Part shown: piece after piece, positions 12,069-16,565 of the stretch
How positions within the stretch are numbered: the first letter of the stretch is position 1
Layout of the letters: each line of letters starts with the position of its first letter
Notes under the pieces: model-generated
Seen by the model: the letters and a program-made list of their open reading frames with translations, nothing else
Databases searched by the model: none
Told to the model about the DNA's origin: nothing
Made by a program: the position numbers and the translations under genes
Source of the DNA: Thermoleophilia bacterium
Lineage (GTDB): Bacteria; Actinomycetota; Thermoleophilia; Gaiellales; Gaiellaceae
Reading direction: 5' to 3'
Assembly (NCBI GenBank): GCA_013362295.1
Contig: JABFWJ010000408.1
Location: 1 to 16,565 of the forward strand
Length of the DNA stretch: 16,565 nt

Positions 12069-14076
12069 CTGGACTGGTGACACCCCTGCGCGCCCCGGAC
12101 GGTTCCTGCCCGGCGATCCGCGGGTCGAGGAGCCCTACCGCCTCACGCCGCAGCTCGCGTTCCGCGTGGCCATCCTCGCGTTCGTCGCGCTCGGGGTCTT
12201 CGCCGTCCTCTTTCTGCGCCTCTGGGCGCTGCAGGTCCTCTCGGGCGACAAGTACCTCGCGGTCGCGAACGACAACCGCGTGCGCACGTTGCGCCTCGAA
12301 GCGCCGCGCGGGCCGGTGATCGACAGCAACGGCCACGTGCTCGTCGAAAACGTCCCGGGCACGCGCGTCGAGCTGTGGCCGGCCGATCTGCCGAAGAACT
12401 GGCCGGCGCAGCGGCGCGAGCTGCGTGCGCTCTCGGACGTAACCGGCATTCCGCTCAGGGAGATCCTCGCGCAGATGAACCGCCATGCGGGCGATCCGCT
12501 CACCCCGATCGTCGTGCAGCGCGGCCTGCGGCAAGACCAGATCCTCTATCTGCGCGAGCACGGGTTCCAGTTCCCCGGGGTGCGGCTCGCGCACAGCTAC
12601 CTGCGCAAGTACCCCTACCGCGCGCTCGCGGCGCAGGTCCTCGGCTACGTCGGCCAGATCAGCCCCGAGGAGTACAAGACGCTGAAGAAGCGCGGCTACC
12701 AGCCCACCGACTCGATCGGACAGGCCGGTATCGAGTCCACGTACGACACGTACCTGCGCGGCAAGGACGGCAAGGCGCAGTTGACCGTCGACTCACGAGG
12801 GCGCCCGAAAGGCGCGATCACACCGCTCGCCAATTACACGCCGGGCCAGGCTCTCCGCCTGACGATCGACATCGGTCTGCAGCGCGCGGCGGAAAAGGCG
12901 CTCGTCTACGGCATCCAGCGCGCCCACGACGCGTCGTACGCGCGCGCCGACGGCGGCGCGATCGTCGCGCTGAACCCGAACGACGGCGCGATCCTCGCGA
13001 TGGCGTCGTATCCGACCTACCAGCCGTCGATCTTCGTCGGCCGGAAGGACCCGAAGAAGCTCGCGCCGCTCCTCGATCCGGCGGTCGCCGAGGCCGACAA
13101 TCATCCCGGCATCAACCGCGCGATCAACGCGGCGTACCCGCCCGGATCGACGTTCAAGCCGGTGACGGCGCTCGCGGCGATGCAGGAGCACCTCGTGACG
13201 CCCTACCAGACGTTGCTCTGCTCGCCCGACTACCTCGCCTACAAGCAGACGTTCCACAACTGGACGGACCTCATCTACCAGTGGATCGACCTGAAGACGG
13301 CGCTCGCGATGTCGTGCGACACGTACTTCTACGAGCTCGGGAAGCGGTTCTACCTGTTGCCGCCCGACCGCGGCCACCCGCTGCAGGGTTGGGCGAACCG
13401 GTTCGGGCTCGGCGAGAAGACGTCGGTCGACGTCGGGCCCGAGGTGCCCGGCCTGATCCCGACGCCGGAGTGGCGCCGCCAGGCGTACCCGGCGAGCCAG
13501 GGCTTCGGGATCGTCGACCGTACGTGGAAGCCGGGCTACTCGATCCAGATGGCGATCGGCCAGGGCCAGATCCTCGTCACCCCGCTGCAGATGGCCCGGC
13601 TCTACGCGCTGATCGCGAACGGCGGCAAGCTCGTCACGCCGCACATCGCCGACGACGTCGAGCTCACCGGCTCGGGCGGCCAGCCGGCGCGCGTCCTCCG
13701 CCGCTTCGGCGCACAACCCGCGCAGCCGACGGGCGTCGACCCGACGGCGCTCAGCTACGTGCAGCAGGGACTGGAGGAGGCGACGCACAGCGCGATCGGC
13801 ACCTCCGCCGGCGTCTTCGGCAGCTTCCCGGTCGACATCGCGGGCAAGACCGGAAGCGCCGAGAAGACCGTGCGGCTTCCGGGCTTCCCGAATCCGTCCC
13901 CCGAGGTGCAGTCGTGGTGGTGCGGCTACGGCCCGTACGACAAGCCCACGATCGTCGTCTGCGCGTTGATCGAGAACGGCGGCCACGGCGGCACCTCTGC
14001 GGCCCCGGCGGCTCTGAAGGTGTTCGAGCACTACTTCGGCAAGACCGGTCAGCTGTCGACCCACATCTCCGACTGA
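12061..14076 (+). CDS. mrdA: Penicillin-binding protein 2 (elongation-specific transpeptidase)
   Basis: Class B PBP that crosslinks new peptidoglycan during elongation, working with the glycosyltransferase RodA. 671 residues from TTG 12061. Order: short cytoplasmic N-terminus, one membrane anchor (about 30-58, VAILAFVALGVFAVLFLRLWAL), the dimerisation/pedestal domain beginning NRVRTLRLEAPRGPVIDSNG, then the transpeptidase domain. Active site: S363 in STFK (363-366), SCD (418-420, the S-x-D form common in PBP2 in place of SxN) and KTG (596-598). The stop is 5 nt before the rodA start, the usual mrdA-rodA pairing. Length fits PBP2 rather than division-specific FtsI, and the C-terminus has no PASTA repeats. 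Confidence 0.96.
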   Translation: MASWTGDTPARPGRFLPGDPRVEEPYRLTPQLAFRVAILAFVALGVFAVLFLRLWALQVLSGDKYLAVANDNRVRTLRLEAPRGPVIDSNGHVLVENVPGTRVELWPADLPKNWPAQRRELRALSDVTGIPLREILAQMNRHAGDPLTPIVVQRGLRQDQILYLREHGFQFPGVRLAHSYLRKYPYRALAAQVLGYVGQISPEEYKTLKKRGYQPTDSIGQAGIESTYDTYLRGKDGKAQLTVDSRGRPKGAITPLANYTPGQALRLTIDIGLQRAAEKALVYGIQRAHDASYARADGGAIVALNPNDGAILAMASYPTYQPSIFVGRKDPKKLAPLLDPAVAEADNHPGINRAINAAYPPGSTFKPVTALAAMQEHLVTPYQTLLCSPDYLAYKQTFHNWTDLIYQWIDLKTALAMSCDTYFYELGKRFYLLPPDRGHPLQGWANRFGLGEKTSVDVGPEVPGLIPTPEWRRQAYPASQGFGIVDRTWKPGYSIQMAIGQGQILVTPLQMARLYALIANGGKLVTPHIADDVELTGSGGQPARVLRRFGAQPAQPTGVDPTALSYVQQGLEEATHSAIGTSAGVFGSFPVDIAGKTGSAEKTVRLPGFPNPSPEVQSWWCGYGPYDKPTIVVCALIENGGHGGTSAAPAALKVFEHYFGKTGQLSTHISD

Positions 14077-14081
14077 TTTCA

Positions 14082-15266
14082 ATGAGCATCGAAGCCGTCG
14101 ACACCAGGGCACGCGGCCTTCGCCCGAGAGCAGCAAGCGACACGGTCGGCCGTCGCGCGCTGCTGCGCCGGCTCGACTGGCTGCTGCTCGCCGCGCTCGC
14201 CGGAACGGCCGCCTACGGGTTGTGGGCGATCGACGGCATCACCATGCACGACGCGGGCGGCTCCGCCGTAACGCGCCAGGCGCTCTACGCCTTCGTCGGA
14301 GTGGTGGTGTTCGTCGGCGTGCTCTTCGTCGACCCGGACCGGTACCGGAGGCTGTGGCGACCGATCTACTTCGGAACGCTGGGGCTGATGGTGTTCGTGC
14401 TCGTCGCGGGCGCCGCGACGCGCGGCTCGAAGCGCTGGGTCGACGTCGGCGCGTTCAAGTTCCAGCCCTCGGAGTTCGGCAAGGTGCTCTTCGTCCTGGT
14501 GCTCGCCGGCTTCCTCGCCGAGCGTACGCGGTCGATCAACTCGGCCGGCACCCCGTTGGCCGCGCTCGGATACGGGCTCGTGCCGATCGTGCTCGTCTTC
14601 GTCCAGCCCGACATCGGCACGGCGCTCGTCTACATGTCGGCGCTCGCCGCCGTCCTGTTCGTCGCGGGTGTGCGCTGGTGGCGCCTCGGCGCGCTCGCCG
14701 CCGCGACGGCGGTGGTCGCGCTCAGCGTCCTCTGGATCATGCCCGCCGCGGGGGTGAACGTGCTCAACCCGTACCAGTCGGCGCGTCTGACCGGGTTCAC
14801 GCATCCGGGCAACGACCCGCGCGGTGCGACCTACAACCTGCGTCAGTCGATCACCGCTGTCGGCGCCGGCGGCCTGCGCGGCCGCGGCGTGCTCGGCGCG
14901 ACGCAGACGCGGCTCAACTACCTCCCCGAGCACGCGACGGACTTCGCATTCGCGTCGCTCGCCGAGGAGCGCGGCTTCTTCGGCGCGTCGATCCTCCTGC
15001 TGCTCTACCTGCTGGTCGTGTGGCGGGCGCTGAAGATCGTCACGAGCGCGCGGGACATGTTCAGCGCGATCGTCGCCGGCGGGATCGCGTTCATGTTCAT
15101 GTTCCAGGTCTTCGTGAACGCCGCGATGACGATGGGGATCGCGCCGATCACGGGAATCCCGTTGCCGTTCGTCTCGGTCGGAGGCTCGTCGATCATCACG
15201 AACTTCCTCGCCGTCGGGATCCTGCAGGCGATCCACATGCGGCGTCCCGGACGTCGGCGCTCGTGA
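14082..15266 (+). CDS. rodA: SEDS-family peptidoglycan glycosyltransferase RodA
   Basis: Polytopic membrane enzyme that polymerises lipid II into glycan strands in complex with PBP2. 394 residues from ATG 14082, with a 30-residue basic cytoplasmic start and about ten membrane helices. SEDS signatures: TRGSKRWVDVGAFKFQPSEFGK, VFVQPDIGTALVYM, the extracellular loop ending NYLPEHATDFAFASLAEE, in which D287 matches the catalytic Asp of characterised RodA proteins, and the C-terminal GIPLPFVSVGGSS. The neighbouring PBP2, mreC and mreD identify it as RodA rather than FtsW. No Shine-Dalgarno sequence is visible, so translation may continue from mrdA. The stop overlaps the next gene's GTG (GTGA). Confidence 0.97.
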   Translation: MSIEAVDTRARGLRPRAASDTVGRRALLRRLDWLLLAALAGTAAYGLWAIDGITMHDAGGSAVTRQALYAFVGVVVFVGVLFVDPDRYRRLWRPIYFGTLGLMVFVLVAGAATRGSKRWVDVGAFKFQPSEFGKVLFVLVLAGFLAERTRSINSAGTPLAALGYGLVPIVLVFVQPDIGTALVYMSALAAVLFVAGVRWWRLGALAAATAVVALSVLWIMPAAGVNVLNPYQSARLTGFTHPGNDPRGATYNLRQSITAVGAGGLRGRGVLGATQTRLNYLPEHATDFAFASLAEERGFFGASILLLLYLLVVWRALKIVTSARDMFSAIVAGGIAFMFMFQVFVNAAMTMGIAPITGIPLPFVSVGGSSIITNFLAVGILQAIHMRRPGRRRS

Positions 15267-16036
15267 GCCGCCGGAAGCTGGGGCCGCTCGCGGTCCTCTC
15301 GGTCGTGCGGGAGCTGCGGCGCGGCCGCGGCGATCAGCGGCCGCTCGCGGTCGCGGGTGCCCGCGAGCTCGTCCCGCTGCTCGCGCGGCAGCTGCGCGAG
15401 GGCGGCGATCCGAGCGCGGTTATCGAAGGGACGACCGAAGGGTCCGCCGTCCTCGTCTGGGTCGGCGGCCCGGACGAGGAGGCGCTGCGCGCCGCGCAGC
15501 GGGCGGGCATCCCGATCATCGCAGTGACCGATGCGGAGGTCGTTCCGTACGTGCTCGCGACCGACGTCGTGCGCGTGCCGCCGGGGCAGGGCTTCCCGGT
15601 CGACGCGATCGCACGCGCGGTCGCGCGCCGGCTGGGCGAGGACGGGACGGCGCTCGCGGGCCGTCTTCCCGTGCTGCGGCCGGCGGTGTGCGACGAGCTG
15701 ATCCGCTCGTTCAGCCGGAAGAACGCCCTGATCGCGGCGGCCGTCTTCGTTCCCGGCGTCGATCTACCGGTGCTGACGCTGAACCAGATGCGCCTCGTCC
15801 TGCGCATCGCGCTTGCGTACGGGCAGGAGATCGACCGGGAACGCGCGCTCGAGCTGCTCGGGGTCCTCGGCCTCGGCTTCGGCCTGCGTACGGCGGCGCG
15901 CGAGCTGCTCGATCTCGTCCCGGTCGCCGGCTGGGCGGTCAAGGCCGCGGTCGCCTACGCCGGGACGAAGGCGCTCGGCGAGGCCGCCGTCAGGTATTTC
16001 GAGGCCCGGACCGGCTCCGTCCGGGCCGGGACCTAG
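15263..16036 (+). CDS. DUF697-like membrane protein with degenerate GTPase-like N-terminal region
   Basis: 257 residues from GTG 15263, overlapping rodA by 4 nt. Residues about 138-247 (LRPAVCDELIRSFSRKNALIAAAVFVPG..., then GLRTAARELLDLVPVAGWAVKAAVAYAGTKALGEAA) match the two hydrophobic hairpins and the conserved LVPVAGW loop of the DUF697/YcjF group, which often follows an Era-like GTPase. Before it, residues 27-125 have the alternating strand/helix look of such a GTPase (SAVLVWVGGPDEEALRAAQ, GIPIIAVTD, VDAIARAVARRL), but AGARELVPL stands where the P-loop would be and no GxxxxGK[ST] or NKxD is present. I infer a GTPase relic or a nucleotide-independent adaptor. Translational coupling to rodA suggests a role in envelope growth; function is unknown. 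Confidence 0.75.
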   Translation: MSRRKLGPLAVLSVVRELRRGRGDQRPLAVAGARELVPLLARQLREGGDPSAVIEGTTEGSAVLVWVGGPDEEALRAAQRAGIPIIAVTDAEVVPYVLATDVVRVPPGQGFPVDAIARAVARRLGEDGTALAGRLPVLRPAVCDELIRSFSRKNALIAAAVFVPGVDLPVLTLNQMRLVLRIALAYGQEIDRERALELLGVLGLGFGLRTAARELLDLVPVAGWAVKAAVAYAGTKALGEAAVRYFEARTGSVRAGT

Positions 16037-16056
16037 GCTTCGCCCCATCGGAGACT

Positions 16057-16065
16057 GGAGGTGAT
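16057..16065 (+). promoter_or_regulatory. Full-length Shine-Dalgarno sequence GGAGGTGAT
   Basis: GGAGGTGAT matches the 16S rRNA anti-Shine-Dalgarno fully and lies 6 nt before ATG 16072. It is the strongest ribosome-binding site in the window; most other starts here have none. A TAGGCT hexamer at 16034-16039 could be a -10 box for this gene. Confidence 0.8.
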
Positions 16066-16071
16066 GCCCGT

Positions 16072-16278
16072 ATGGCCCTGACCGGAACCCAGGAAGCGCA
16101 CGAGCTCTTGCTGATCGAGGAGGCCGATGCCTGGTTCGAGTACCTGGAGGCGATCCGCGGACAATCCGCGGTCCGCTACCTCGAGCTCGAGCCGTGGGCC
16201 TGGGCGCGCCTCTCCCAGCAGTTGCGGGCGATTCGAGCGCGCCGCTCGAAGCTCGGCCCGGCGGCCGAAGCCGCCTAG
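16072..16278 (+). CDS. Small conserved-looking hypothetical protein, 68 residues
   Basis: ATG 16072 follows a perfect Shine-Dalgarno sequence. The product is soluble and mostly helical: an acidic first half (TQEAHELLLIEEADAWFEYLEAIRG) with Trp21, then YLELEPWAWARLSQQLRAIRARR with Trp42 and Trp44, and a short basic to alanine-rich tail. No signal peptide, membrane span or metal site is seen. Acidic-then-basic helices with aromatic residues suggest a helical-hairpin protein-binding module (inference). Strong initiation suggests it is made at a higher level than its neighbours. I do not recognise the family. Confidence 0.75.
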   Translation: MALTGTQEAHELLLIEEADAWFEYLEAIRGQSAVRYLELEPWAWARLSQQLRAIRARRSKLGPAAEAA

Positions 16279-16428
16279 AAACCGCCCGCGTAAGCTGGTC
16301 CGGCAACCACTGGTACCCTGCGGGTAGGCCTATGCCAAGGCTTTTCCCGCTCATTCGCGACGCGCGCCCGACGGTGTCGAGAGACGACACGGCGAGGCAG
16401 CGCGCGCATTCATCAGAGGAGACATCGT
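16279..16428 (+). promoter_or_regulatory. Intergenic leader with two hairpins before the last gene
   Basis: 150 bases without a convincing gene. TACCCT at 16314-16319 is a possible -10 box. Directly after it, 16320-16350 can fold (GCGGG with CCCGC outside, GCCT with AGGC inside). A second hairpin is GTGTCG-AGAGA-CGACAC at 16374-16390. GAGGAGA at 16416-16422 is a good ribosome-binding site for TTG 16429. An ATG ORF from 16332 to 16508 exists but runs through the ribosome-binding site into the next gene and is not favoured. Confidence 0.4.
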
Positions 16429-16565
16429 TTGCCACTTCGTTGGTTCCGACGCAAGAAGTCGGAAGAGACGGCGCCGCTGACGCGCGCCCCGGAGACACCC
16501 GAACCTGACCAGCTGACCGTCCGCGCCCCGGAGGGCGACGGCGGACAATCGACGACCGATAGCGC
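16429..16565 (+). CDS. Start of a protein-coding gene cut by the window end; possibly RNase E/G by synteny
   Basis: TTG 16429 sits 6 nt after GAGGAGA and opens a frame with no stop to the window edge (45 complete codons). The visible N-terminus is basic (PLRWFRRKKSEE) and then a Pro/Glu/Thr-rich, probably disordered stretch (TAPLTRAPETPEPDQ and on). No domain is reached, so the product cannot be identified from sequence. In many bacteria the mre cluster and maf adjoin rng, and in actinobacteria valS-folC-ndk leads to rne; actinobacterial RNase E proteins have a disordered N-terminal extension. RNase E/G is therefore my best guess, as inference only. Confidence 0.5.
   Translation, partial: MPLRWFRRKKSEETAPLTRAPETPEPDQLTVRAPEGDGGQSTTDS

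Noticed and set aside
12375..14081. Long frame upstream of and in frame with rodA, overlapping mrdA
   Set aside because: The product of the upstream part is Arg/Ala-rich shadow sequence of mrdA; the real gene begins at ATG 14082 where RodA-like sequence starts.
16332..16508. ATG ORF beginning MPRLFPLIRD
   Set aside because: It has no ribosome-binding site, overlaps a well-placed site and start at 16416-16431, and shows no family features.

Overview
The window is a GC-rich, almost fully coding stretch with GTG and TTG starts and many 1-14 nt gene overlaps. Protein style (short FolC, an 805-residue ValS, a DUF697-type protein after RodA) and gene order suggest an actinobacterium, probably a deep-branching one of the Thermoleophilia (Gaiellales/Solirubrobacterales) type. 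That placement is inference; no rRNA or other marker is present. The order valS-folC-small membrane protein-ndk-mreBCD-PBP2-rodA is, from general knowledge, the actinobacterial arrangement known from Streptomyces, and in many actinobacteria it leads on to the RNase E/G gene rne.

Layout. (1) 1-2687: the end of an oligopeptide/dipeptide ABC transporter ATPase gene, overlapped by a gamma-glutamyltransferase-family gene, probably the tail of a peptide uptake and use operon. (2) 2684-2806, minus strand: a tiny convergent membrane-protein gene whose stop codon is interlocked with that of the ggt gene. (3) 2916-5333: valS. (4) 5334-5438: a leader containing a duplicated hairpin module and a possible 15-codon upstream ORF. 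(5) 5439-8868: a tightly packed series of folC, a 41-residue single-span membrane protein, a two-span double-zinc-ribbon protein, ndk, a SAM methyltransferase and maf. (6) 8881-15266: the cell-elongation cluster mreB, mreC, mreD, mrdA (PBP2) and rodA, split after mreB by a palindromic repeat cluster and a GNAT acetyltransferase. (7) 15263-16278: a DUF697-like membrane protein with a GTPase-like but P-loop-less N-terminus, and a 68-residue protein of unknown function. (8) 16279-16565: a structured leader and the start of a gene cut by the window edge, by synteny possibly rne/rng.

How the genes work together. MreB filaments, MreC/MreD, the transpeptidase PBP2 and the SEDS glycosyltransferase RodA form the elongasome that builds lateral-wall peptidoglycan. 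Maf and Ndk act on nucleotide pools, FolC on folates and ValS on translation; these are housekeeping neighbours rather than one pathway. No mobile element, CRISPR array, rRNA or tRNA was seen.

Most of the window is ordinary core genome. The parts that deserve a second look are the five-copy palindromic repeat cluster at 9940-10064 (able to fold into a branched RNA with G-U wobble pairs), the duplicated hairpin at the folC start, the recurring TANNNT hexamers 7-10 nt before start codons (possible leaderless transcripts), and the rare-codon, palindromic patch just before the catalytic threonine of the gamma-glutamyltransferase.
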